Assembly (NCBI RefSeq): GCF_032062245.1
Contig: NZ_DAMBQF010000001.1
Location: 1 to 64,000, forward strand
DNA: 64,000 nt
Source: Soonwooa sp032062245
GTDB taxonomy: Bacteria; Bacteroidota; Bacteroidia; Flavobacteriales; Weeksellaceae
Reading direction: 5' to 3'
Shown: positions 50,914 to 60,285 of the stretch, piece after piece
Layout: every line of letters begins with the position of its first letter
Position numbering within the stretch: position 1 is the first letter of the stretch
Made by a program: the position numbers and the translations under genes
The notes under the pieces: model-generated
What the model was told of the DNA's origin: nothing
The model's database searches: none
The model's input: the letters and a program-made list of their open reading frames with translations, nothing else

Positions 50914-53655
50914 CTATTTCTTGTTAAAATCTCCAACAAAGATTGACGTCAATTTATCTTCAGAAATGTATTTTCTAAGAACAGCATTAACTTGATCTAA
51001 TTTGAGTGCAGAAACTTGTGCTTCCAACTTGTCATAATCGTCTAATGGCACACCAAATTGCAATTGTGTGTTCACTAAATTCATCAAAGTTCCGTCATTG
51101 CCCAAACCTGTTTTACGAGAGTTAAGCCAAGATGTGAGATTAAATTTCATCTCTTCTTGCGTGAAACCTCCTTCAAGAGCTGTTGCAATTTCTTCTTTCA
51201 AAGCCTTGTTAACAGCCTCTTTTTTAGTCGGATTGTAGAAGGCATACCAAGACCAAGATGCCACATCGTTGTTAGCTGGGACGTTCATAAAAGAACCCGC
51301 ACCATAACTGATACCTTCTTTCTCACGAAGACGCATTGGGATACGCGCAGACAAGAAGCCTCCACTACCAAGAATCTCGTTAGCCATCACCATCGCTGGA
51401 TAATCTGGGCTATTACGATCCATTGTAAAGTTGATACGCCCAAATGCTGCACCATTCTCTTTATCGGGCGTAATGATTTCTTTATCTAATTTTTTAGTTG
51501 AAAATAATTCAGGTTTTATGTATTCATATTTCGATTTAGAATTCCATTTGGCAAAAGTATTTTCTAGCAATGCCCCAGTCGTTTTTGCATCCAAATCTCC
51601 AACAACAGAACCTACGCCATTATTGCTACCAAGCATCGAATTGTAGAAATCTACCAATTGTTGACGTGTTATTTTCTTGTTATTTTCAATTTGCTCTTTA
51701 ATAGATGGCGTGTAATAGATACTTTCTTTAGAATAAGGCGAAGCAACACGCTCGATTTCATTAAATGCAATAGCTTGCGGATCGTTAAGCGAGCCTTCTA
51801 GATACGTATTATATTCGTTAACCGTTTTTACCAATTCAGCTTCTGGGAAGGTTGATTCCGTTAAAATCTCTTTAACCAAGTTCATCACTTTTGGCAAATT
51901 TTCTTTGTAAGTGCTGACATTTACAACTAAATTTTGACCTCCAAATCCGAAATAAAGATTAGTTTTCCACTCGTCCAACATATCTTGTATTTGCTCTTTG
52001 GTATGCGATTTAGTCCCAGTTTTAAGAACTTCAGCCATTAAAGAAGCCACATCAGATTTTCCTGTTAAATCTTTAGCATTCCCGATTGGAAAACGGAAAT
52101 TGGCAACCACTTTCCCACCTTTTATTTCTTTTTTAATCAAAGCATACTTCATCCCGTTGCTCAACTTAGACTCTGTAAGATTTGCTTTTAAATTTTTGAT
52201 AGATGCTTCAAAAGGTGCTGCTTCTTTCTCGATAGCACGACCTTTATAATCTTTAGTCAAAGTTGCAATCTGCGCATCCGAAAACTCTATATTTTTAACT
52301 CGAACTTCATCTTTAGTTGGGATAAAGGCTCCAACTGTTCGGTTGTTGCTTCTAAAATATTTTTCTGCAACACGCTGAATGTCCGCTTTAGTTAAATTTT
52401 CAATAGTATCACGATAAAGCATTTCAAGTTTGTAGTTACCAGCACCAATAATTTCCGTTAAATTAATAGCATAATTAATCGTGTTGTTTTTGGTATTTTC
52501 CAACTGTTTCAGAAGTTTCGCTTTTGCACGCTTAACATCATCATCTGTAAATTTAATTGTTGAAACTTTATCTAATTCTTTTCTAAAATCTTCCTGCGTT
52601 GCTTTAACATCTTTATCATTCGGAACTTCTAACCCGAAATACATATAACTAGCATCACGAACTGTTGGCTGCCACGCGTATACAGAAGCCGCTTTGTGCG
52701 TATCGATAAAAGCTTTGTACAAATATCCTGATGGATCTGAAGTCAAAATTTCGCTTAGCGCATCCAAAGCTGCATAATCTTTGTCAGCAAATGGCGCAGT
52801 GTGATAAAGAGCACCAATAACTTTGCTGTCACCGGAACGCTTCAATTCTACAAAACGTTCGCCATCTTGTGCAGGTTCAACCGTGTAAGTCAAGTCGATA
52901 ACTCGTGAAGGTTTGGGGATGGGCGCAAAATATTGAGAAACATAATCTAGTGCTTTTTTCTCATCAAACTTACCAGCAACAATTAAGGTTGCATTGTCTG
53001 GTTGATAGAATTTTTCATAAAACTTTCTAAGTGTTGGCGCTTTTACACGTTCGATATCTTCCTTGCTTCCAATTGTCGAATTTCCGTAATTGTGCCATAA
53101 ATATGCAGTTGACACGATTCTTTCTTGCAGCACTCTTCCAGGATTATTCTCACCGATTTCGAATTCGTTTCTAACAACAGAAAACTCTTTATCAAGATCC
53201 GATTGCAAAATCGTAGCATTTATCATTCTGTCAGCTTCCATCTCCAAAGCCCAACGAAGATTATCGTCACTCGAAGGGAAAACTTCGTAATAATTGGTTC
53301 TGTCGTACCAAGTTGTACCATTAGCAGCGCCACCTTTATCAGATAATTGTTTTTTAATATCACCTAATTTTTTGGTACTTTTAAAAAGCATGTGTTCTAG
53401 CAAATGCGCCATACCTTTTTCACCATAACCTTCGTGACGCGAGCCAACATTATAGACGATGTTAACCACCATGTTACTCTGTGAAGCATCTGGAACCAAA
53501 AGAACTTTGAGTCCATTTTTTAAAGTATATTCTTTGATTCCTTCTGTATTGCTAACAAAAACTGGAGCTTCTGTCATGTTTTTTTGCGCATAGATAGCGA
53601 TTGGCGCAACACAAAAACTAAATGAAAATGCTGAGGCAAGTAAAAGTTTTTTCAT
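50914..53655 (-). CDS. M16-family metallopeptidase
   Basis: A 913-residue exported zinc peptidase (signal MKKLLLASAFSFSFCVAPIA, cleavage near YAQ). It has the inverted zinc motif HxxEH as HLLEHMLFK in the first M16 half (~residue 80), with the distal Glu in ALEMEADRM, and a second, inactive M16 half (~520-900) as in bacterial pitrilysin/insulinase homologues. It probably degrades peptides in the periplasm; substrate unknown. The start was set at MKKLLLASAF because the frame to 53763 has no signal peptide and overlaps ruvC upstream. It is divergent from ruvC. Confidence 0.93.
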   Translation of the reverse strand: MKKLLLASAFSFSFCVAPIAIYAQKNMTEAPVFVSNTEGIKEYTLKNGLKVLLVPDASQSNMVVNIVYNVGSRHEGYGEKGMAHLLEHMLFKSTKKLGDIKKQLSDKGGAANGTTWYDRTNYYEVFPSSDDNLRWALEMEADRMINATILQSDLDKEFSVVRNEFEIGENNPGRVLQERIVSTAYLWHNYGNSTIGSKEDIERVKAPTLRKFYEKFYQPDNATLIVAGKFDEKKALDYVSQYFAPIPKPSRVIDLTYTVEPAQDGERFVELKRSGDSKVIGALYHTAPFADKDYAALDALSEILTSDPSGYLYKAFIDTHKAASVYAWQPTVRDASYMYFGLEVPNDKDVKATQEDFRKELDKVSTIKFTDDDVKRAKAKLLKQLENTKNNTINYAINLTEIIGAGNYKLEMLYRDTIENLTKADIQRVAEKYFRSNNRTVGAFIPTKDEVRVKNIEFSDAQIATLTKDYKGRAIEKEAAPFEASIKNLKANLTESKLSNGMKYALIKKEIKGGKVVANFRFPIGNAKDLTGKSDVASLMAEVLKTGTKSHTKEQIQDMLDEWKTNLYFGFGGQNLVVNVSTYKENLPKVMNLVKEILTESTFPEAELVKTVNEYNTYLEGSLNDPQAIAFNEIERVASPYSKESIYYTPSIKEQIENNKKITRQQLVDFYNSMLGSNNGVGSVVGDLDAKTTGALLENTFAKWNSKSKYEYIKPELFSTKKLDKEIITPDKENGAAFGRINFTMDRNSPDYPAMVMANEILGSGGFLSARIPMRLREKEGISYGAGSFMNVPANNDVASWSWYAFYNPTKKEAVNKALKEEIATALEGGFTQEEMKFNLTSWLNSRKTGLGNDGTLMNLVNTQLQFGVPLDDYDKLEAQVSALKLDQVNAVLRKYISEDKLTSIFVGDFNKK

Positions 53656-53744
53656 AGATATTTTGTTAATTTTTTGTGATTCTAAATGTACTATTTTATT
53701 TGACGCAAAATTTTTAATATTCAAATTTTTAAAAAATCTTGACG

Positions 53745-53752
53745 TAACTTTG
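53745..53752 (+). promoter_or_regulatory. -7 element (TAnnTTTG) for ruvC, close to the start codon
   Basis: TAACTTTG ends 5 bases before the ruvC ATG (53758). If the usual start distance applies, the transcript would start at or next to the ATG, giving a leaderless or nearly leaderless mRNA. No -33 TTTG is seen, so this rests on one element. Confidence 0.35.
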
Positions 53753-53757
53753 TAAGG

Positions 53758-54312
53758 ATGCAAACGGAAAAAATCATTTTAGGAATTGACCCAGGAACAG
53801 CCGTGATGGGATTTGGACTTATCACTATTAAAAGTGGCAAAATGTCTCTTCTCGCAATCCACGAATTAATTCTTAAAAAATACGATACTCACGAAATAAA
53901 ACTAAAACACATCTTTGACCGAACTCTTTCGTTGATAGACGAATATCATCCTGACGAAGTCGCTTTGGAAGCACCTTTCTTTGGTAAAAACGTGCAAAGT
54001 ATGTTAAAACTTGGCCGCGCACAAGGTGTTGCAATGGCAGCAAGTCTGTATCGCGATGTCCCAATTGTGGAATATTCTCCCAAAAAAGTTAAAATGGCAA
54101 TTACTGGAAACGGTAACGCCAGCAAAGAACAAGTTGCAGGAATGTTGCAAAAACTTTTAAACTTAAAAGAATTCCCGACCAAATATCTGGATGCGTCCGA
54201 TGGATTGGCGGTTGCCGTTTGTCATCATTTTAATTCTGGAAGTATTTCTACCGAAAAATCTTATACTGGTTGGGATAGCTTTATTAAACATAATCCTAAT
54301 CGAATTAAATAA
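53758..54312 (+). CDS. ruvC: Holliday-junction resolvase RuvC
   Basis: A 184-residue endonuclease that cuts four-way DNA junctions with RuvAB. The catalytic acids are all present: Asp11 in ILGIDPGTA, Glu71 in VALEAPFF, and Asp145 and Asp148 in YLDASDGLAVAV. It includes the QSMLKLGRAQGVAMAAS and VEYSPKKVKMAITGNGNASKEQV segments of the DNA-binding face. Slightly longer than E. coli RuvC (173). It is followed 12 bases later by a helicase gene. Confidence 0.97.
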   Translation: MQTEKIILGIDPGTAVMGFGLITIKSGKMSLLAIHELILKKYDTHEIKLKHIFDRTLSLIDEYHPDEVALEAPFFGKNVQSMLKLGRAQGVAMAASLYRDVPIVEYSPKKVKMAITGNGNASKEQVAGMLQKLLNLKEFPTKYLDASDGLAVAVCHHFNSGSISTEKSYTGWDSFIKHNPNRIK

Positions 54313-54324
54313 TCCTAAAAACTT

Positions 54325-56457
54325 ATGGAACAAAACGAGGCTTTATTTGATTTGATTGAGCATACCAATCGTAGTATTTTTTTGACAGGAAAAGCAGGAA
54401 CTGGTAAGACCACTTTCCTCAATAATTTTGTTAAAAAAACTCAGAAAAAACACATCATTATTGCGCCAACTGGCATCGCTGCAATTAATGCTGGCGGTGT
54501 AACCATACATTCGATGTTTGGGTTACCCTTGAGGACTTTTATCCCAACAACGGAACGTATCGACCAAAATATAGCGAATAATATTGCGGATCTTATGCCG
54601 CACTTTAAATACCGAAAAGATAAACTAAAACTCCTTCGTGAGATCGAAGTTATCATTATTGATGAAGTGTCGATGTTGCGTGCTGACGTTTTGGACATGA
54701 TGGATTTTGCGCTGCGACATATCCGACGAAATCCTATGAAATTCGGAGGTGTACAGATGTTATTTATTGGTGACCTTTACCAGTTGCCGCCTGTTGTTAG
54801 AGACGAATATCTGTTAAATCAATATTACAAATCGCCGTTTTTCTTTCATGCAAAAGCTTTAGAAGATTATCCAATTATTACGATAGAACTTCGAAAAGTC
54901 TATCGACAAACGGATGAAAAATTCTTAGAAATATTAAATGCAATCAGAAATGGTGATGTCGAAAATATTGATTTTAATGAATTAAATTCTCGTTACGATC
55001 CAGACTTTGAAGCCGATGAAGAGGCTTACGTCTATCTGTGCTCGCACAATAGACAAGCGAATGAAATTAATCAGCGAAAATTAAAAGAACTAGGTAATTC
55101 TTCACATTATTTTGATGCCGAAATTGTTGGCGATTTTAAAGAAAGTCAATATCCGAATGAAGAAACTTTGGAACTAAAAGTTGGTTCGCAAATTATGTTT
55201 ATCCGAAATGACACGTCACCAGACAAGCGTTACTACAACGGAAAACTGGCCGAAATCACCTACATCAACGGTGACGAAATAAGCGTTGTCATGGAAGGCA
55301 GCGAAGAAGAATTCATCATTAAACCTGAAATTTGGGAACAAAAACGATACGGACTCGATGCTGAAAAAAACATTACAGAGGAAGTTTTGGGAAGCTTCAA
55401 ACAATATCCGATTCGGTTGGCTTGGGCGGTTACCATCCATAAAAGCCAAGGTTTGACATTTGACCGATTGATTATCGATGCAGGAAAAAGTTTTGCTTCT
55501 GGTCAAGTCTACGTTGCCTTGTCACGTTGCCGAACTTTGGAAGGTATTGTTTTGAAATCTAGAATTACACCTGAAGTTATTTTCAAAGATCATCGCGTTG
55601 CAGAATTCCAATCGACAACCAATGCGAATGATAAAATGGAAGCCATTTTGGAAGCTGAAAAATACGATTACAGCATCGAAAAAGTTATCCGAAGATTGGA
55701 CTGTACTTGGTTTACGCAGACTTTAGAAATCTGGTACAACAGCGGAAAAGACAGTCGTTATCTCGATCGTGAGCAGAAGAAAAATTTGTATTTAACATTA
55801 AAACCAGAAATCAATAATCTGCAACAGATTTTTGTTAAGTTCGAAAAGATTTTAAAACAATTAACTTATAAGTTTATCAATCAGGAAAGCGATTGGCAGC
55901 AAGTTGAAGAAAAAGCAAAAGGCGCTGTTAATTTCTTTTTCACGAATGTTAATGATAAAATTTTTATCCCATTAAAAGATTTTTACGCAACTACAAAAGG
56001 AGTCAAAGGTCTAAAGGCTTACAATGAAGATTTTAAAATTTGGATTGATGATTTACAAGACTATTTAAAAGACATCAAAGACGCGAAGCTTCTTAACGTT
56101 GAATTATTCGACAAAAAAAATGATGTTGAAATCTCAGCAACGATCAAAAAAATCCCGACGCATATTATAAGTTTCCAAATGTTTCAAGATGGGAAAACCT
56201 TGGGCGAAATTGCTAAAGAACGAGGTTTGGTTGTATCGACGGTTTATGGCCATTTAGCCAAATTTGCTGAACAAGGCGTTTTGGACAAGAAAGATCTTTT
56301 GAGAATTTATCCAAAAGAAAAAATCGCAAATTTCGAAAAAGCATTTAAAGAAAATGCACAAGAAACACTTAACGATTGGAAAAGTGTTTTGCCATCAGAT
56401 TTTGAATTCAATGAAATAAGGTTATTATGGAATTATTTTCTTAATTTGAAGCCATAA
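54325..56457 (+). CDS. PIF1/RecD-like AAA helicase with C-terminal HTH
   Basis: A 710-residue SF1B-type helicase. Motor domain (~1-430): Walker A GKAGTGKTTFLNNFV, IIDEVSML (motif II), GDLYQLPPV (motif III), and IHKSQGLTF and VALSRCRTLEGIV (motifs V and VI) near residues 375-415. A long helical region follows (~430-600), then a C-terminal HTH (~610-680, MFQDGKTLGEIAKERGLVVS, TVYGHLAKFAEQGVLD) of the HTH_40 kind found in RecQ-type helicases. It probably remodels DNA or DNA-RNA structures. Position next to ruvC suggests a role in junction processing, by inference. Confidence 0.9.
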   Translation: MEQNEALFDLIEHTNRSIFLTGKAGTGKTTFLNNFVKKTQKKHIIIAPTGIAAINAGGVTIHSMFGLPLRTFIPTTERIDQNIANNIADLMPHFKYRKDKLKLLREIEVIIIDEVSMLRADVLDMMDFALRHIRRNPMKFGGVQMLFIGDLYQLPPVVRDEYLLNQYYKSPFFFHAKALEDYPIITIELRKVYRQTDEKFLEILNAIRNGDVENIDFNELNSRYDPDFEADEEAYVYLCSHNRQANEINQRKLKELGNSSHYFDAEIVGDFKESQYPNEETLELKVGSQIMFIRNDTSPDKRYYNGKLAEITYINGDEISVVMEGSEEEFIIKPEIWEQKRYGLDAEKNITEEVLGSFKQYPIRLAWAVTIHKSQGLTFDRLIIDAGKSFASGQVYVALSRCRTLEGIVLKSRITPEVIFKDHRVAEFQSTTNANDKMEAILEAEKYDYSIEKVIRRLDCTWFTQTLEIWYNSGKDSRYLDREQKKNLYLTLKPEINNLQQIFVKFEKILKQLTYKFINQESDWQQVEEKAKGAVNFFFTNVNDKIFIPLKDFYATTKGVKGLKAYNEDFKIWIDDLQDYLKDIKDAKLLNVELFDKKNDVEISATIKKIPTHIISFQMFQDGKTLGEIAKERGLVVSTVYGHLAKFAEQGVLDKKDLLRIYPKEKIANFEKAFKENAQETLNDWKSVLPSDFEFNEIRLLWNYFLNLKP

Positions 56458-56465
56458 TTAAAACT

Positions 56466-56909
56466 ATGGAGCAACTCGACATTTTTGATTCTTTTGACAA
56501 CGAAAACCTTAGACGACGCGCACTTCTTCCTTTTTGGATAAAAGTCTTTACGTGGATTTTTTTAATTGCTGGGATTGTCGCATTATGTATTCCGATTTTT
56601 GGGATTTTCAGTTCAAAAATAGATTTGTCGATTTATGGCATCACGACCAACCAAGTTTGGACTTTTGATGGTATTGCAATTTTAATTATTTTCCTATTTA
56701 AAGCTTTGGTCGCTTTTGGGCTTTGGTTTGAGAAAGATTGGGCGATTAATTTAGGAATTGTGGATGCTATTTTTGGAATTGCATTTTGTCTTTTTGCCAT
56801 GTTTATTCAGCATTCGACTTGGGACAATATTGACATTAATATACGATTAGAAATTTTGGTTTTAGTCCCTTATTTAATAAAACTTTGGAAACTGAAATCC
56901 ATTTGGTAA
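56466..56909 (+). CDS. small four-helix membrane protein
   Basis: A 147-residue membrane protein with four hydrophobic segments (WIKVFTWIFLIAGIVALCI, IAILIIFLFKALVAFGLWF, AINLGIVDAIFGIAFCLFAM and the segment LEILVLVPYLIKLWKL) and a short N-terminal cytoplasmic part. Family not recognised. It starts 8 bases after the helicase and is the last gene of the ruvC unit, so it may be only a passenger. It ends at a strong terminator. Confidence 0.75.
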   Translation: MEQLDIFDSFDNENLRRRALLPFWIKVFTWIFLIAGIVALCIPIFGIFSSKIDLSIYGITTNQVWTFDGIAILIIFLFKALVAFGLWFEKDWAINLGIVDAIFGIAFCLFAMFIQHSTWDNIDINIRLEILVLVPYLIKLWKLKSIW

Positions 56910-56916
56910 CATAATA

Positions 56917-56944
56917 AAAAAACATCTCAGTTGAGATGTTTTTT
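56917..56944. terminator. bidirectional intrinsic terminator
   Basis: AAAACATCTCA (within 56917-56929) and TGAGATGTTTT (within 56932-56944) are perfect inverse repeats with a 2-base loop. It separates the rightward ruvC unit from a leftward gene. Confidence 0.85.
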
Positions 56945-56947
56945 GTT

Positions 56948-57625
56948 TTATTTCTGTTCTGTATAGATCGTGGTTAAAAAATCACCGTAAGAACGTTCTA
57001 ATCCAATAATATCGCTGGTTTTAATATTAATTCCGCCGTAGATACTTTTATTTTCTTTCACTTTAAAATTCGAGATTTGGAAGTATTGCGCTGGATGTTC
57101 TTCCTTGCCTGTAACTTTTATTCCACTTCCCAAAAACTGTCGAGTCGAGACAGTAATTTCTTCGCCAGCATTAAAACTTTTTTTGATAAAATGTCTTTCT
57201 TTAAGCTCTAACTTATCTTTATTAATACTGATTTTTTGATCCTTATTAGACGACGCCACCAAATAAATTGTATTGAATTCTTTGGGGATATCGTTGGCTG
57301 CAACATAGTACAAACTCAACATATAATGGTTGGAGTTGAAAGCTTCGTCCTCCAGTCCATCAGGTTTTCTCCACGAAAAAGTGTTGGCTCCGATTTGTTT
57401 TGCTTTTTTGTAAATCGCATCGAAAACAGCAACATCATCGTTAGAAAAACCATTCACTAAAATTTCTCCAAGATAGTCGCCTTTGGTTATTTCTGGATTT
57501 ATTTTGTAAAGAAACTTATCGGTGTTCTCATGAGTTTTTGCAACGTTGCTCAGGATTACATTTTGTGCAAAAGTCATCACACCAAACAAAAAAAAACCGA
57601 AAGAAATTATTTTTTTAATATTCAT
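56948..57625 (-). CDS. secreted protein of unknown function
   Basis: A 225-residue exported protein (signal MNIKKIISFGFFLFGVMTFAQ). The mature chain has no recognised family; it has an N-terminal segment with INPEITKGDYLGEILVNGFS, a helix-rich middle (DAIYKKAKQIGANTFSWRKP) and a C-terminal beta-rich part (IYLVASSNKDQKISINKDKL, GGINIKTSDIIGLERSYGDF). There is no lipobox, no T9SS signal and no catalytic motif. It is transcribed leftwards between the terminator and rfbD; 30 bases part it from rfbD upstream, so it could be the last gene of that transcript. Confidence 0.75.
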   Translation of the reverse strand: MNIKKIISFGFFLFGVMTFAQNVILSNVAKTHENTDKFLYKINPEITKGDYLGEILVNGFSNDDVAVFDAIYKKAKQIGANTFSWRKPDGLEDEAFNSNHYMLSLYYVAANDIPKEFNTIYLVASSNKDQKISINKDKLELKERHFIKKSFNAGEEITVSTRQFLGSGIKVTGKEEHPAQYFQISNFKVKENKSIYGGINIKTSDIIGLERSYGDFLTTIYTEQK

Positions 57626-57655
57626 TATTGATTTCTAAACTTGAAAAACCAAGTT

Positions 57656-58522
57656 TTATTTTAAACTTTTTAAAACTTCTATACACTCTTCCAAACTATG
57701 TTCCCAACGACGAGGCTCGATACCATAGGTTTTCTCTATTTTGTCAAGATTCATCGTAGAACGCATTGGACGTTTTGCAGGCGTCGGAAATTGCTCTGTC
57801 GTAATTGGGTTAAGCTTAACACTAGAACCCGAATATTCTTTAATTTTTTCAGCAAAGTTAAACCAAGTCGTCTCAGGATAATTTGAAAAGTGGAAAATCC
57901 CAAAATGCTTCGCATCTTTTTTAATAATTTCCATAATCGCGTCCGCTAAATCGTTTGCATTAGTCGGTTGTCCATATTGGTCATTCACGATTCCTAGTTC
58001 ATCCTTTGTTGCAAACAAGTAAAGCATGGTTTTAACAAAGTTCTTGTTAAACTCCGAATATAACCACGACGTTCTCAAAATAATTGTTTTTGGGTTGTTA
58101 TCTAAAGCCAACTCCTCGCCCTTTCTTTTACTTGCGCCATAAACGCCTTGTGGATTTGTAAAATTGTCTTCAGAATAATCGATGTTGGTGTTACCTTCAA
58201 AAACGTAATCTGTCGAAACGTGGATTAATGTACATTCGTGGCTTTCGCAAACATCTGCCAAATCTGCAACAGCATAGGCATTAACTGCAAAGGCTTTATC
58301 TTCCTCTGTTTCTGCCAAATCTACAGCGGTGTAAGCTGAAGCGTTGATGCAGTAGTCAGGCTGATAATCCTGAAACTCACGAGAAATATCTTCGTGTTTC
58401 GTAATGTCTAAAACGCTAGAACTTGTAAAATTAAAATCGAAAACATCATGATAACGATGTGCCAATTTTTGTAAACAATGTCCCAATTGACCATTAGCTC
58501 CGATTACCAATATTCTTTTCAT
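57656..58522 (-). CDS. rfbD: dTDP-4-dehydrorhamnose reductase
   Basis: A 288-residue extended SDR of the RmlD family. The NADPH-binding GANGQLGHC motif, STDYVFEG and the catalytic YGASKRKGE (YxxxK) are visible, with RTSWLYSEFNKNFV following. It reduces dTDP-6-deoxy-L-lyxo-4-hexulose to dTDP-L-rhamnose for surface polysaccharide. No rfbA, rfbB or rfbC is near, so they must lie elsewhere. It follows the thioesterase gene by 4 bases. Confidence 0.93.
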   Translation of the reverse strand: MKRILVIGANGQLGHCLQKLAHRYHDVFDFNFTSSSVLDITKHEDISREFQDYQPDYCINASAYTAVDLAETEEDKAFAVNAYAVADLADVCESHECTLIHVSTDYVFEGNTNIDYSEDNFTNPQGVYGASKRKGEELALDNNPKTIILRTSWLYSEFNKNFVKTMLYLFATKDELGIVNDQYGQPTNANDLADAIMEIIKKDAKHFGIFHFSNYPETTWFNFAEKIKEYSGSSVKLNPITTEQFPTPAKRPMRSTMNLDKIEKTYGIEPRRWEHSLEECIEVLKSLK

Positions 58523-58526
58523 AGTA

Positions 58527-59012
58527 TTAATTTTTAGCTTTATTAAATTGTCTTAAGACTTTCGCACGCTCACTGAATTCTTTTTCGGGAAGATCAACAA
58601 TAGTCGGCGCAAACAAATCCAAAGTTTCTTGCGGATGTGGAACGCTAGTTCTGGCTTTCATACTAAAATGAATAACCGTCATCCAAAGAACTGCGTGGAT
58701 TGTTTTTTCGTCCTCACTTTTCATTAAGATTTCGACTTTCGAAACGCGGTCTTGTAACTCGATTAACTTGCTGGAAATTACAACTTTTTTATTATATCTA
58801 ACTTCTTTGAAATAGGCTATCTCATTCTGAATACTTACCCATGTAAAACCAGTTTTGGTAGCGTATTCTTCGTAAGTGAATCCAAAATGTTGTTCAACAT
58901 GATCTTCTCTCGCATTAAGCATATATACCAAATAGTTGATATTGTTAAGATGCCCGATTGGATCGCAATCTCCGAAACGTATTTTGGCTAAACTCTTGAA
59001 TTCTTTTTCCAT
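58527..59012 (-). CDS. acyl-CoA thioesterase, 4HBT hot-dog family
   Basis: A 161-residue hot-dog-fold thioesterase; the catalytic Asp of 4HBT family members corresponds to FGDCDPIGHLNNINYLVYML. The rest has the usual RFGDCD...ISSKLIELQDRVSKVEILMK pattern. It hydrolyses an acyl-CoA of unknown chain. Start at MEKEFKSLAK because the in-frame upstream Met (59039) would read through a terminator hairpin. A PaaI-like role is conceivable but PaaI belongs with paa genes. It is tightly linked to rfbD. Confidence 0.85.
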   Translation of the reverse strand: MEKEFKSLAKIRFGDCDPIGHLNNINYLVYMLNAREDHVEQHFGFTYEEYATKTGFTWVSIQNEIAYFKEVRYNKKVVISSKLIELQDRVSKVEILMKSEDEKTIHAVLWMTVIHFSMKARTSVPHPQETLDLFAPTIVDLPEKEFSERAKVLRQFNKAKN

Positions 59013-59028
59013 AGGGCAAAAATAAAAA

Positions 59029-59050
59029 AACCACTCCATAAAGAGTGGTT
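59029..59050 (-). terminator. intrinsic terminator of the skp genes
   Basis: AACCACTC (59029-59036) pairs with GAGTGGTT (59043-59050) and, read leftwards, is followed by a T run. It lies after the last skp stop and before the thioesterase ATG. Confidence 0.8.
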
Positions 59051-59072
59051 AATATTTGTTAATTAAAACGAA

Positions 59073-59570
59073 TTATTTAATACCTAATTGATTTTTAACA
59101 TCTTGAGTTGCATCTGGACCTCCTTTGTATACGAAAACTGTGTCGTCAACGATGAAATCGTATCCTTTAGCTTTAGCTACTTTAGAGATAGCATCTTTAA
59201 TTTTAGCTTCGATGGGAGCAAGACCAGCATCATATTTTTCTCTGATATCTTTCTCACCAGCCATAGCTTCTTGTTGAAGGTTAGATTGAAGTTTTTCCAT
59301 CTCAGCGCTTCTTTGCTCATTGACTTGTTGAGTTTGAGTAGAAGCTTCTTTTTGGTATTTTTCAAATGTTTGTTGAGCTGCAGTTCTTTTCTTTTCTAAT
59401 TCTGCTTTTTTAGTATCAGACAAAGTTTTCATTTGTTGATCTAACTTAATTTTCTCTGGCATAACGCTAAGTACAGAAGCAACATCTAATGAAGCTATTT
59501 TTTGAGCCTTTGCAACGCCTACTGCAACAAACATCATAACTGCTGCAAATAATACACTTAGTTTTTTCAT
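59073..59570 (-). CDS. OmpH/Skp-family periplasmic chaperone 2
   Basis: A 165-residue exported protein (signal KKLSVLFAAVMMFVAVGVAKA) with a coiled-coil, Lys/Glu/Gln-rich middle (~45-130) and a short C-terminal domain (AKAKGYDFIVDDTVFVYKGG), which is the Skp fold. Skp trimers hold unfolded outer-membrane proteins in the periplasm on the way to BamA. It is the second of two adjacent paralogues, both directly downstream of bamA, and is followed by the terminator. Confidence 0.9.
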   Translation of the reverse strand: MKKLSVLFAAVMMFVAVGVAKAQKIASLDVASVLSVMPEKIKLDQQMKTLSDTKKAELEKKRTAAQQTFEKYQKEASTQTQQVNEQRSAEMEKLQSNLQQEAMAGEKDIREKYDAGLAPIEAKIKDAISKVAKAKGYDFIVDDTVFVYKGGPDATQDVKNQLGIK

Positions 59571-59595
59571 AATAGAATTTATATAATTTTAATTG

Positions 59596-60267
59596 TTACT
59601 TAGCAACTTCCATTTGCAAACTCTCAATCTTTAACTGTTGAGATGCTTTTGGATTGTTGGTTTTAGTTGGTGCTGTTCTACTTCTAGTTCCACGATCGTT
59701 ATTAAGAACTGGCGCTCCAACTTTGCTATTGTTTTTTGTATCCGTATTAGATTTTGGAAGTGTTTTCACCAATAAATCCAACACAGCATCTGTATAATCA
59801 AACTTTTTGTCTAAAAACAATACACTTGTGTTATTGCTTTTATCAAAGACTATGCCCAAGCTATTTTTCTTAGACATTGTTTCGATGCTATTCCAGATTT
59901 GATCTTGGTAAGGTTTAACAAGACTTGCGCGTAATTGATCGATCTCGCCACCTGTACCAAAACGTCCGTTGATAGAATTACGAATATTATTTTCTAAATC
60001 TGAGATTTCTTTTTCTCTCAATTTTAATTGATCACCAACTAATAAAACCTTTTCGCTTTCGAAAGCAGCTTTTTTGGTTTCATATTCATTTTGTAATCTT
60101 TGTAAATCACCTTGCCATTGCGTAACTTGTGTATTAAGTCTAGTTTCGGCTTCTTTATATTGTGGTAATTTGCTCAATATATAATTAGTGTCTACAACAC
60201 CTATTTTTTGTGCGAAAGCTGTGCTAGAAAAAACACATACTGCAAAAGCTAAAAATAATTTCTTCAT
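59596..60267 (-). CDS. OmpH/Skp-family periplasmic chaperone 1
   Basis: A 223-residue Skp paralogue with a signal peptide (KKLFLAFAVCVFSSTAFAQ), a coiled-coil middle (~45-110) and the SLGIVFDKSNNTSVLFLDKK C-terminal core. It has an extra low-complexity tail of about 40 residues (SNTDTKNNSKVGAPV, TRSRTAPTKTNNPKASQ) that the next copy lacks. It lies 18 bases downstream of bamA. The two Skp forms may differ in client range. Confidence 0.9.
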   Translation of the reverse strand: MKKLFLAFAVCVFSSTAFAQKIGVVDTNYILSKLPQYKEAETRLNTQVTQWQGDLQRLQNEYETKKAAFESEKVLLVGDQLKLREKEISDLENNIRNSINGRFGTGGEIDQLRASLVKPYQDQIWNSIETMSKKNSLGIVFDKSNNTSVLFLDKKFDYTDAVLDLLVKTLPKSNTDTKNNSKVGAPVLNNDRGTRSRTAPTKTNNPKASQQLKIESLQMEVAK

Positions 60268-60285
60268 ATTACAAATGTATAAAAA

